Source: Marvinbryantia sp.
GTDB taxonomy: Bacteria; Bacillota; Clostridia; Lachnospirales; Lachnospiraceae
Direction: 5' to 3'
Assembly (NCBI GenBank): GCA_016297895.1
Contig: JAEDFS010000027.1
Span: 1-26,588 of the forward strand
DNA: 26,588 nucleotides
Shown here: positions 15,444 through 22,352 of the stretch, piece after piece
Position numbering within the stretch: position 1 is the stretch's first letter
How the letters are laid out: each line of letters starts with the position of its first letter
Notes under the pieces: generated by a model
Told to the model about the DNA's origin: nothing
Databases searched by the model: none
The model's input: only the letters and a program-made list of their open reading frames with translations
Position numbers and translations under genes: made by a program

Positions 15444-16100
15444 TTATCTGAAATAGCTCAGTTTTTTCTCAATCAAATTAAACAGCAGTGTCAGAAGTCC
15501 GACCAAAGTCAGGTAGAAAATTCCGGTATAGAACAATGGCCAGGTCAGACCGGCAGACTTCATAAAAGAATATCCGGCAAAGGTCAGTTCCTGAGCGGCG
15601 ATGGTACGGGCAAGAGCCGTATCTTTTACCAGAGTAATAATTTCATTGGACATGGGCGGGACGATCCGCTTGATCATCTGGAGCAGAGTGATCTTGAAAA
15701 AGATCTGACTTTTTGTCATACCCAGTACCTGTCCGGCTTCCCGCTGTCCGATCGGTACACCTTCGATACCGCCCCGGAAAATAACGGAAAAATAGCAGGC
15801 ATAGTTGATCGTAAAGGCAACCACTGTAGCTGTGATGCGGCCTGCTTCATTTCCTCCCCAGATATTCTTCCCAAGCCAGAGACCCGGTCCATAAAAGATG
15901 ATGATCAGCTGAAGCATCAGAGGTGTCCCCCGAATGATCCACACCAGCACCTGCATCAGATAACGAAGCGGCTTAAAACGACTGATGGTGCAGAAGGCAA
16001 GGAGCAGTCCCAGGGGAAGAGCGAAGATCAGTGTAAAAATAAAGATCTGGAATGTCGTTGCCAGACCCGTAAGCAGCGTTTGTGTTACAGTCCAAAGCAT
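15444..16100 (-). CDS. Polar amino acid-type ABC transporter, permease
   Basis: The 218-residue permease belongs to the HisM/GlnP class. The N-terminal TLLTGLATTFQIFIFTLIFALPLG starts the conserved core; later come IIRGTPLMLQLIIIFYG and the EAA loop EAGQVLGMTKSQIFFKITLLQMIKRIVPP, which docks onto the ATPase. About five membrane helices are visible, which is normal for this family. AAGGAG lies upstream of the start on the minus strand. Only one permease gene is present, so it should act as a homodimer. A hairpin without a strong T tract separates it from the binding-protein gene and probably lets that gene be expressed at a higher level. Confidence 0.95.
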   Translation of the reverse strand: MLWTVTQTLLTGLATTFQIFIFTLIFALPLGLLLAFCTISRFKPLRYLMQVLVWIIRGTPLMLQLIIIFYGPGLWLGKNIWGGNEAGRITATVVAFTINYACYFSVIFRGGIEGVPIGQREAGQVLGMTKSQIFFKITLLQMIKRIVPPMSNEIITLVKDTALARTIAAQELTFAGYSFMKSAGLTWPLFYTGIFYLTLVGLLTLLFNLIEKKLSYFR

Positions 16101-16130
16101 AATAACTTCTCCTTAGGTAACATGGTATAA

Positions 16131-16154
16131 GGCAGAGAAATGAAATTCTCTGCC
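16131..16154 (-). repeat. Stem-loop between binding-protein and permease genes
   Basis: GGCAGAGAA and TTCTCTGCC form 9-bp perfect arms around a 6-base loop. On the minus strand only two T follow, so it is more likely an mRNA-stabilising or partial attenuation element than a full terminator. Such hairpins after binding-protein genes commonly raise their level over the membrane subunits. Confidence 0.6.
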
Positions 16155-16182
16155 TTTCTGTACGGTAAAATATGTTCAGAGA

Positions 16183-16968
16183 TTATTCAGCGGGAACTAC
16201 CACTACCTGTGCATTGTTGCAGTAGGGATTGGTGCATTCCATAGCTGCTTTTACTTCATCTGTAAGGGTCATACCGTTCCAGACAACGTCGATATTCTGA
16301 GCATCCAGCTCCATGATCTTGTTATCCCAGTCGATCTCTACGAATTCTACTTCCACACCGAGTTTTTCGCCGACCAGGCGGGCCATATCAGCATCAAAGC
16401 CGATCCATTCGCCTTTTTCATCTTTATAATCCATGGGAGCGAAATCCGTGATACCTACAATAAGGCTTCCCTTTTCCTGGATATATGCTACATCACTGTC
16501 TTCGGCAGCTTCAGCGGCTTCCTCTGCTTCCGGCTGTTCTACCAGAGATTCCTGTACGCCGTATGTAGTAGCGATCTCTTTCATAGTTCCATCTGCATAG
16601 CTTTCAGCAAATACGCCGTTGATGTATGCTGCAAGATCAGAACCCTTGCGGCATCCCACTCCGTATTCTTCTGTAGTCAGCTCGTCCGTGTGTACCAGAT
16701 CCGGGTAGCTGGTTCCTTCTCCGATCATGGCGCCTGCCATTAACAGGTCGATGATAGCAGCATCTGAAGTACCGGAAGCTACTTCCATCAGTGCATCTGC
16801 CTGGGATGCTACGGAGTTGTATTCAAATCCGTTTTCTTTTGCTGCAGCTTCACCGGCGGAACCGGCCTCAACCGCATAAACCATTTCTTCTTCCGCAGCA
16901 ACACCGACGTAAGATGTCATAGACATCAGCATACCGGCACATAACATAAGAGCAATTTTTTTCTTCAT
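16183..16968 (-). CDS. Circularly permuted ABC-transporter substrate-binding protein
   Basis: The 261-residue protein has a signal peptide (about 1-25, ending GVAA before EEE) and no clear lipobox: Cys10 is preceded by LML. What follows has the blocks of a family 3 binding protein in swapped order. Residues 28-143 carry what is normally the second half: VYAVEAGSAGE, ALMEVASGTSDAAIID (lobe II) and EEYGVGCRKGSDLAAYINGVF, then DGTMKEIATTYGV (return to lobe I). Residues 144-159 form a Glu/Ala-rich linker. Residues 160-261 carry what is normally the first half: AYIQEKGSLIVGITDFAPMDY, GEWIGFDADMARLVGEKLGV, IDVVWNGMTLT, and the hinge strand NNAQVVVVPAE at the very end. GGAGGAGA precedes the ATG. Operon position ahead of a matching permease and ATPase supports an importer role. 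Confidence 0.88.
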   Translation of the reverse strand: MKKKIALMLCAGMLMSMTSYVGVAAEEEMVYAVEAGSAGEAAAKENGFEYNSVASQADALMEVASGTSDAAIIDLLMAGAMIGEGTSYPDLVHTDELTTEEYGVGCRKGSDLAAYINGVFAESYADGTMKEIATTYGVQESLVEQPEAEEAAEAAEDSDVAYIQEKGSLIVGITDFAPMDYKDEKGEWIGFDADMARLVGEKLGVEVEFVEIDWDNKIMELDAQNIDVVWNGMTLTDEVKAAMECTNPYCNNAQVVVVPAE

Positions 16969-17005
16969 AATAAATCTCCTCCAGTATCTGTTCGTTTGAA
17001 ATATA

Positions 17006-17027
17006 TTTAGTATATTACCATAGTAAA
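17006..17027 (-). promoter_or_regulatory. Promoter -10 of the transporter operon inside an inverted repeat
   Basis: On the minus strand TATACT (17014 to 17009) is a good -10, about 40 bases before the binding-protein start; no convincing -35 is seen. It lies inside the inverted repeat TTTAGTAT-N6-ATAGTAAA (one mismatch), a possible operator. Confidence 0.45.
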
Positions 17028-17059
17028 GTAATGAAGTAAAGGAAATTTTTCCTGCCGGG

Positions 17060-17088
17060 TTGTTTTTTTTAAAATAGTAAGGTATAAT
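17060..17088 (+). promoter_or_regulatory. SigA-type promoter for purF
   Basis: TTGTTT (17060-17065) and TATAAT (17083-17088) are separated by 17 bp. The predicted transcript has a leader of about 120 bases before purF. Confidence 0.7.
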
Positions 17089-17137
17089 AGAAATGATTCT
17101 GGGAATTTTTCCGAATAAGACAGAAAAAGGATAGGTT

Positions 17138-17197
17138 AAGAGTTTGGAAAAGGTTTTTACGAAGATGTAAGGGAACCTTTTGCTGGGCTCTTTTTTT
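17138..17197 (+). terminator. Intrinsic terminator in the purF leader (attenuator candidate)
   Basis: AAAAGGTT (17148-17155) pairs with AACCTTTT (17174-17181). Inside, TTAC (17157-17160) pairs with GTAA (17167-17170); outside, AAGAG (17138-17142) pairs with CTCTT (17188-17192). Seven T follow (17191-17197). It lies after the promoter and just before the ribosome site GGGAGGG (17204-17210). No known purine riboswitch was recognised upstream. Confidence 0.65.
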
Positions 17198-17214
17198 ATT
17201 CACGGGAGGGAAAT

Positions 17215-18663
17215 ATGGACGAAAGCATAGTACATCAGCAGATGGAAACAGAAGAAAAATTAAAAGAAGAATGCGGCGTTTTCGGAATGTATGATCTGGA
17301 CGGAAGAGATGTGGCAGCTCCCATCTATTACGGACTGTTTGCCCTGCAGCACAGGGGGCAGGAAAGCTGCGGTATTGCGGTCAGTGAGACGAACGGTCCG
17401 AAAGGAAAGGTCAGTTCCATAAAAGGTATGGGCCTGGTGAATGAAGTATTTGTGGGAGGCGCTCTGGAGAGTCTGAAAGGAGATATCGGTGTAGGCCATG
17501 TGCGTTATTCCACAGCAGGGGCCAGCTCCAGGGAAAATGCCCAGCCGCTGGTATTGAATTATGTGAAAGGTACGCTGGGCCTGGCCCACAATGGAAACCT
17601 GATCAATGCCCGGGAGCTTCGAAGAGAACTGGAATATACCGGAGCTATTTTTCAGACAACCATTGACTCGGAGGTGATCGCATATCATATCGCCAGGGAG
17701 AGAATCAAAACGCCGAATGTAGAGTCTGCGGTGATCAATGCCATGAAAAAGATAAAGGGAGCCTATTCTCTCGTAGTCATGTCTCCACGGAAACTGATCG
17801 GTGCAAGAGATCCCTATGGATTTAAACCGCTCTGCATCGGAAAACGGGACAATGCCTACATTCTTGCGTCAGAGACCTGCGCACTTGAAACGATCGGAGC
17901 GGAGTATATCCGGGATGTGGAGCCGGGAGAAGTGGTTGCCATAACAAAAGACGGAATTGCTTCCTATAAAGAAATGTGTATTCCGAAAGAGCAGCAGGCA
18001 AGGTGTATTTTTGAATATATTTATTTTGCAAGACCGGACAGCCATATTGACGGAGTCAGCGTATATGGATCCCGTATCAAAGCCGGAAAGTTTCTGGCCA
18101 TGGATTCTCCCGTAGATGCAGATCTGGTAGTCGGGGTGCCGGAGTCCGGAAATGCGGCGGCACTTGGATATTCTCTCCAGTCAGGGATCCCCTATGGAAC
18201 GGCATTTGTGAAAAACAGTTATGTGGGGCGCACTTTTATTAAACCCAAACAGAGCAACCGGGAATCCAGCGTGAAGATCAAACTGAATGTGCTGAGGGAA
18301 GCAGTAGCAGGAAAACGAGTGATCATGATCGATGATTCCATCGTCAGAGGAACGACCAGTGACCGGATCGTAAGGATGCTCCGGGATGCGGGAGCCACAG
18401 AAGTTCATATGAGAGTCAGCTCTCCGCCCTTTTTATGGCCCTGTTATTTCGGAACGGACGTACCTGCCAGAGAACAGCTGATTGCTTACAACCGGACAGT
18501 AGAAGAGATCAGACAGGAGATCGGAGCTGACAGTCTTGGATACCTGAGACTGGAAAGACTGCAGGAAATGGTAGACGGTATTCCGATCTGTCATGGCTGT
18601 TTCACCGGAAAGTATCCCATGGAGCCGCCCGAAGAGGATATCAGGGGAGAATATGATGCTTAA
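17215..18663 (+). CDS. purF: Amidophosphoribosyltransferase
   Basis: PurF transfers ammonia from glutamine to PRPP to give phosphoribosylamine, the first committed step of purine synthesis. The enzyme is made with a pro-peptide; here the first 19 residues precede the catalytic Cys20 (EECGVFGMYD), longer than the 11 of Bacillus. Further blocks are RGQESCGIAV, GHVRYSTAG and LAHNGNL (glutaminase domain), and the PRPP-binding loop VIMIDDSIVRGTTS from V369. Four cysteines at 264, 410, 459 and 462 (RCIFEYIYFARP, PCYFG, CHGC) fit the [4Fe-4S] cluster of the Bacillus-type enzyme, which is oxygen-sensitive and suits an anaerobe. At 482 residues the length is normal. It stands alone with its own promoter and leader terminator, 119 bases before purB. 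Confidence 0.97.
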   Translation: MDESIVHQQMETEEKLKEECGVFGMYDLDGRDVAAPIYYGLFALQHRGQESCGIAVSETNGPKGKVSSIKGMGLVNEVFVGGALESLKGDIGVGHVRYSTAGASSRENAQPLVLNYVKGTLGLAHNGNLINARELRRELEYTGAIFQTTIDSEVIAYHIARERIKTPNVESAVINAMKKIKGAYSLVVMSPRKLIGARDPYGFKPLCIGKRDNAYILASETCALETIGAEYIRDVEPGEVVAITKDGIASYKEMCIPKEQQARCIFEYIYFARPDSHIDGVSVYGSRIKAGKFLAMDSPVDADLVVGVPESGNAAALGYSLQSGIPYGTAFVKNSYVGRTFIKPKQSNRESSVKIKLNVLREAVAGKRVIMIDDSIVRGTTSDRIVRMLRDAGATEVHMRVSSPPFLWPCYFGTDVPAREQLIAYNRTVEEIRQEIGADSLGYLRLERLQEMVDGIPICHGCFTGKYPMEPPEEDIRGEYDA

Positions 18664-18709
18664 GGAAGGCGTACTTGAAAAGTATTCTTTAAGAAAATCA
18701 GTTGACTTG

Positions 18710-18721
18710 CGTTCCGGAACG
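18710..18721. promoter_or_regulatory. 12-bp perfect palindrome upstream of purB
   Basis: CGTTCCGGAACG is a perfect palindrome. It begins three bases after TTGACT (18702-18707), a possible -35 whose -10 would be the weak AAGATA near 18726. A repressor bound here would cover the promoter. No known regulator is assigned. Confidence 0.4.
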
Positions 18722-18782
18722 TGAGAAGATAAAGAAAACTGTGCAAACAGCAAATTACGAGCAGTGGAGGAAATGAAGATAT

Positions 18783-20213
18783 ATGAACGACAGATATCAA
18801 AGCCCATTATCAGAACGGTATGCCAGTAAAGAGATGCAGTATATTTTCTCTCCGGATATGAAATTCCGTACCTGGAGAAAGCTGTGGATCGCCCTGGCTG
18901 AGACAGAAAAAGAACTCGGACTGAATATCACGCAGGAACAGATCGATGAACTCAAGGCCCATGCAGATGATATCAACTATGAGGTTGCCAGGGAAAGAGA
19001 AAAAATCGTTCGTCACGATGTCATGTCTCATGTATATGCATACGGAGTGCAGTGCCCAAAAGCAAAGGGAATCATTCATCTGGGTGCCACATCCTGTTAT
19101 GTGGGAGACAATACGGATATTATCGTGATGGCAGAGGCGCTGAAGCTGGTGAGGAAAAAACTGGTAAATGTGATCGCAGAGCTGGCAAAATTTGCCGATG
19201 AGTACAAGAATCTCCCCACACTGGCTTTCACTCATTTCCAGCCGGCTCAGCCTACCACAGTTGGAAAACGTGCGACTCTGTGGATGCAGGAATTTCTGAT
19301 GGATCTGGAAGATCTCAATTATGTGATGAGTACTCTGAAGCTTCTGGGCAGCAAGGGAACCACCGGTACACAGGCAAGCTTCCTGGAACTGTTTGACGGG
19401 GATCAGGAGACCATTGATAAGATCGATCCGATGATCGCAGAAAAAATGGGATTCAGGGAATGCTATCCGGTATCAGGACAGACCTATTCCAGAAAAGTGG
19501 ATACCAGAGTGCTGAATATCCTGGCAGGAATTGCAGCCAGTGCGCATAAGTTTTCCAATGATATCCGACTGCTGCAGCATCTGAAACAGGTGGAAGAACC
19601 TTTTGAAAAGACACAGATCGGCTCTTCAGCTATGGCGTATAAGAGAAATCCCATGAGAAGTGAGCGAATCGCTTCCCTGTCCAGATTTGTAATCTGTGAT
19701 GCGGTGAATCCGGCGATCACATCTGCTACCCAGTGGTTTGAGAGAACCCTGGATGATTCTGCAAACAAGCGCCTTTCCATTCCGGAGGGCTTCCTTGCGG
19801 TGGATGGCATTCTGGATCTCTGCCTCAATGTGGTAGACGGTCTGGTGGTATATCCGAAAGTAATTGAAAAGCAGCTGATGGCAGAACTTCCCTTCATGGC
19901 GACAGAAAATATCATGATGGATGCCGTAAAGGCCGGCGGAGACCGTCAGGAGCTTCATGAGAGGATCCGTGAACTGTCCATGGAAGCCGGAAGAAATGTA
20001 AAAGTGGAAGGGAAAGAAAATAACCTTCTGGAACTGATCGCAGCAGATCCGGCATTTAATCTTACACTGGAAGAGCTGCAGAAGACTATGGATCCGGCAA
20101 AATATGTGGGACGTGCGCCGAGACAGGTGGAAGTGTTCCTGAAAAATGTGGCAGCTCCTGTTCTGGAAGAGAATAAAGAGCTTCTGGGCATGAAAGCGGA
20201 GATTAATGTATAA
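18783..20213 (+). CDS. purB: Adenylosuccinate lyase
   Basis: PurB cleaves fumarate from SAICAR and from adenylosuccinate, so it serves both the main pathway and the AMP branch. The fumarase/aspartase-superfamily signature GSSAMAYKRNPMRSE starts at about residue 280; its serine-containing loop is catalytic. Earlier blocks are HLGATSCYVGDNTD and THFQPAQPTTVGKR. The 476-residue length and the YKRNPMRSE form place it with the longer group that includes the human enzyme rather than with the 431-residue B. subtilis PurB. The start ATG follows GGAGG at a normal distance. It lies between purF and purA; all three are separately spaced (119 and 174 bases) rather than overlapping as in a classical pur operon. 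Confidence 0.97.
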   Translation: MNDRYQSPLSERYASKEMQYIFSPDMKFRTWRKLWIALAETEKELGLNITQEQIDELKAHADDINYEVAREREKIVRHDVMSHVYAYGVQCPKAKGIIHLGATSCYVGDNTDIIVMAEALKLVRKKLVNVIAELAKFADEYKNLPTLAFTHFQPAQPTTVGKRATLWMQEFLMDLEDLNYVMSTLKLLGSKGTTGTQASFLELFDGDQETIDKIDPMIAEKMGFRECYPVSGQTYSRKVDTRVLNILAGIAASAHKFSNDIRLLQHLKQVEEPFEKTQIGSSAMAYKRNPMRSERIASLSRFVICDAVNPAITSATQWFERTLDDSANKRLSIPEGFLAVDGILDLCLNVVDGLVVYPKVIEKQLMAELPFMATENIMMDAVKAGGDRQELHERIRELSMEAGRNVKVEGKENNLLELIAADPAFNLTLEELQKTMDPAKYVGRAPRQVEVFLKNVAAPVLEENKELLGMKAEINV

Positions 20214-20220
20214 ATAACAA

Positions 20221-20249
20221 TTGCGTTTCCGAAAAGAATCTTGTATAAT
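20221..20249 (+). promoter_or_regulatory. SigA-type promoter for purA
   Basis: TTGCGT (20221-20226) and TATAAT (20244-20249) are separated by 17 bp. The promoter starts only 7 bases after the purB stop, and no terminator lies between, so purA is also reached by read-through. Confidence 0.7.
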
Positions 20250-20371
20250 ACAGCTGTGGCTGCGGTTTCGCAGCCGCTGTTGTGATGCATATCGGTGTTG
20301 CAGCAGAGCAGTTACGGGCAGCAGAGCTGCCGCATTATAGAATCAGAGAACGGTGCAGGAGAACCGTCTCT
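20250..20371 (+). promoter_or_regulatory. Structured 5' leader of purA
   Basis: Three hairpins follow the promoter. The first pairs GGCTGCG (20258-20264) with CGCAGCC (20269-20275) and is extended by ACAGC/GCTGT. The second pairs GGCAGC (20317-20322) with GCTGCC (20326-20331). The third pairs AGAG-ACGG with CCGTCTCT across about 20345-20371. None is followed by a T tract. The purA ribosome site GGAGG comes just after the third hairpin. Confidence 0.5.
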
Positions 20372-20387
20372 GTGAACGGAGGATATT

Positions 20388-21671
20388 ATGGTACAGGCAG
20401 TAGTGGGAGCGAACTGGGGAGACGAAGGTAAGGGAAAGATTACCGACATGCTTGCAGAAAAAGCGGATATTATCGTAAGATTTCAGGGTGGGGCCAATGC
20501 GGGTCATACCATTGTGAATAATTACGGAAAATTTGCACTGCATACACTTCCGTCCGGAGTATTTTACGATCATACCACCAGCATTATCGGAAATGGTGTG
20601 GCATTGAATATTCCGGTGCTGATGAATGAGATCAAGAGTATTGTGGACAGAAATGTGCCGATGCCCAGGATCCTGGTTTCTGACCGGGCGCAGATGGTCA
20701 TGTCTTATCACATCCTGTTTGATCAGTGTGAGGAAGAACGTCTGGGCGGAAAATCATTTGGTTCTACCAAATCCGGTATCGCACCATTCTATTCAGATAA
20801 ATACGCAAAGATTGGTTTCCAGGTCAGCGAGCTGTTTGATGAGGAGACACTGAAGGAAAAAGTACAGCGTGTATGCGAACAGAAGAATATTCTTCTGGAG
20901 CATCTTTATCACAAACCGGCTCTGAAACCGGAAGATCTGCTGGAAGAGCTTCACGGATACAAAGAAATGATCGAGCCTTTTGTGTGTGATACATCTGCAT
21001 TCCTGTGGAATGCGATCCGGGAAGGGAAGACGATTCTGCTGGAAGGTCAGCTTGGCTCTCTTAAGGATCCGGATCATGGAATTTATCCGATGGTTACATC
21101 TTCTTCTACTCTTGCGGCCTACGGGGCAATCGGTGCAGGCATTCCGCCTTATGAGATCAGGAAGATCATTACCGTTGTGAAGGCTTACTCCAGTGCGGTA
21201 GGTGCAGGTGCGTTTGTCAGTGAGATTTTTGGAGAGGAAGCCGATGAACTTCGCAGAAGAGGAGGAGACGGCGGAGAATACGGAGCAACCACGGGACGTC
21301 CCAGAAGAATGGGATGGTTTGACTGTGTGGCTTCCAAATACGGTTGTCGTATGCAGGGAACCACGGATGTGGCATTTACGGTACTGGATGTGCTGGGATA
21401 TTTGGATGAGATTCCGGTATGTGTCGGATATGAGATCGATGGCGAAGTGACCACAGATTTCCCGACTACGGTAAAACTGGAGAAGGCAAAACCGGTTCTG
21501 AAGACTCTGCCGGGTTGGAAGGAAGATATCCGCGGTATTCGCAAATACGAAGACCTGCCGGAAAACTGCAGGAACTATATCGAATTTGTAGAAAAAGAGA
21601 TCGGATTCCCGATTACGATGATCTCCAATGGACCGGGAAGAGATGACATCATTTACAGAGAAGTAAAATAA
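20388..21671 (+). CDS. purA: Adenylosuccinate synthetase
   Basis: PurA joins IMP and aspartate with GTP to make adenylosuccinate, the committed step to AMP, which PurB then finishes. The 427 residues show the GTP-binding loop GANWGDEGKGK at 7-17, GGANAGHT near 38-45 with the catalytic His, and later QLGSLKDPDHGIYPMVTSSST and the conserved GEYGATTGRPRRMGWFD. The usual loop is LLEGAQG; here it reads LLEGQLGSLKD, a small departure. The length is normal. GGAGG precedes the ATG. Its own promoter and a 140-base structured leader suggest control separate from purF and purB. A strong terminator follows directly. Confidence 0.97.
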   Translation: MVQAVVGANWGDEGKGKITDMLAEKADIIVRFQGGANAGHTIVNNYGKFALHTLPSGVFYDHTTSIIGNGVALNIPVLMNEIKSIVDRNVPMPRILVSDRAQMVMSYHILFDQCEEERLGGKSFGSTKSGIAPFYSDKYAKIGFQVSELFDEETLKEKVQRVCEQKNILLEHLYHKPALKPEDLLEELHGYKEMIEPFVCDTSAFLWNAIREGKTILLEGQLGSLKDPDHGIYPMVTSSSTLAAYGAIGAGIPPYEIRKIITVVKAYSSAVGAGAFVSEIFGEEADELRRRGGDGGEYGATTGRPRRMGWFDCVASKYGCRMQGTTDVAFTVLDVLGYLDEIPVCVGYEIDGEVTTDFPTTVKLEKAKPVLKTLPGWKEDIRGIRKYEDLPENCRNYIEFVEKEIGFPITMISNGPGRDDIIYREVK

Positions 21672-21677
21672 GAGATA

Positions 21678-21709
21678 AAAAAGAATCCTGCGAAAGCGGG
21701 ATTCTTTTT
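21678..21709 (+). terminator. Strong intrinsic terminator after purA
   Basis: AAAAAGAATCC (21678-21688) pairs with GGATTCTTTTT (21699-21709). The stem continues inwards through T-G, G-C and C-G pairs to a GAAA tetraloop. Its final T run also forms the start of the next inverted repeat. Confidence 0.9.
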
Positions 21710-21748
21710 ATGTGATAGGAAATTACTCCATTTCCTATCACATAAAAA
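21705..21748. repeat. Perfect 19-bp inverted repeat, 6-base loop
   Basis: TTTTTATGTGATAGGAAAT (21705-21723) is repeated exactly in reverse complement at 21730-21748, with the loop TACTCC. It shares its first five T with the purA terminator, so the two hairpins exclude each other. Confidence 0.85.
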
Positions 21749-22037
21749 CCATCCGTGGGATGCGCACTTGTGCGATAAGAAGATGCCGTTTGCACGACTG
21801 CGCTCGGCGCGGGAGTTCCTCTGGCGGAACTCTATGAGAAAAGTGAAACAGCCGGTAGGGGAGCTACCGACTGTTTCGAGGGGAGTATAAATAATTAATA
21901 AGGGGTTCGTAAAAGGAATTACCTCTTACGAAAAGCATTATAATATAAATTGGAAAAAAATGCAATACATATTTTTGAAAATGTTACGGAATAATAATGG
22001 TTGTAACTGAAAATTAACAATTTAGGAGGTCTCTATC
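21749..22037. other. Hairpin-rich intergenic stretch without a recognised gene
   Basis: This stretch lies between the inverted repeat and a small ORF. It holds a weak hairpin CGCAC/GTGCG near 21772, GAGTTCC/GGAACTC near 21815-21834, and a long one in which GAAACAG-CGGTAG pairs with CTACCG-CTGTTTC (about 21845-21880, one mismatch, GGGAG loop). A further TTCGTAA/TTACGAA pair lies near 21906-21932. The G+C-rich first part contrasts with the A+T-rich second part, where TATAAT (21939-21944) may be a -10 for the small ORF without a good -35. No protein frame with a ribosome site is seen. Confidence 0.6.
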
Positions 22038-22214
22038 ATGACGAAGAATAAAAACATGCAGGACACAAATACAACCACTGGTAGAACACAGAATGCCAGA
22101 AACACAACAAATAGTACCAATGAAGCAAAAAGCTCAAATAAGGCGCAGAACAGATCTTCCAATGCGAAAAATACAAAAACAACTTCTGATTACGAAACGG
22201 ACTGCAATTATTAA
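22038..22214 (+). CDS. Small Asn/Thr-rich hydrophilic protein, unknown
   Basis: A 58-codon reading frame starts at ATG 22038, 8 bases after a perfect AGGAGGT, and ends at TAA 22212-22214, followed by a strong terminator. The protein begins MTKNKNMQDT and ends DYETDCNY. It contains 12 Asn and 13 Thr in 58 residues and no Ile, Leu, Val, Phe or Trp, so it cannot form a hydrophobic core and should be disordered. One Cys stands near the C terminus. I do not recognise the family. Small, hydrophilic proteins of this kind in spore formers are sometimes spore-core or coat-associated, which is only a suggestion. The ribosome site and terminator argue that it is a real gene. Confidence 0.7.
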   Translation: MTKNKNMQDTNTTTGRTQNARNTTNSTNEAKSSNKAQNRSSNAKNTKTTSDYETDCNY

Positions 22215-22236
22215 GAAAATTGACGAAAAATGTCAG

Positions 22237-22274
22237 CAAAACCCGGGCGTGGAAATTTCCATGCCCGGGTTTTG
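22237..22274 (+). terminator. Long palindromic terminator after the small ORF
   Basis: CAAAACCCGGGCGTGGAAA (22237-22255) abuts TTTCCATGCCCGGGTTTTG (22256-22274). The arms match over 19 bases with one G-T wobble, and the centre forms the loop. The trailing TTTT supports termination. Confidence 0.8.
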
Positions 22275-22352
22275 CGTTGAAAAGCACAGAAAGATACGGA
22301 CAGAATATAGTGATAGTATAGAGAGAACCATAAAACGGGACAGGAGGACGAC

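Noticed and set aside
15426..16130. 234-codon plus-strand frame opposite the transporter permease
   Set aside because: The permease with its EAA loop and ribosome site explains the region; the plus-strand frame is a shadow.
16183..16968. Two broken half-genes or a frameshifted binding protein
   Set aside because: The frame is continuous, each half of the fold occurs once, and both lobes are complete apart from the linker where the new ends lie, so a permutation explains it better than decay.
17089..17137. Purine, PRPP or ppGpp riboswitch in the purF leader
   Set aside because: None of the conserved cores was recognised; only the terminator hairpin is supported.
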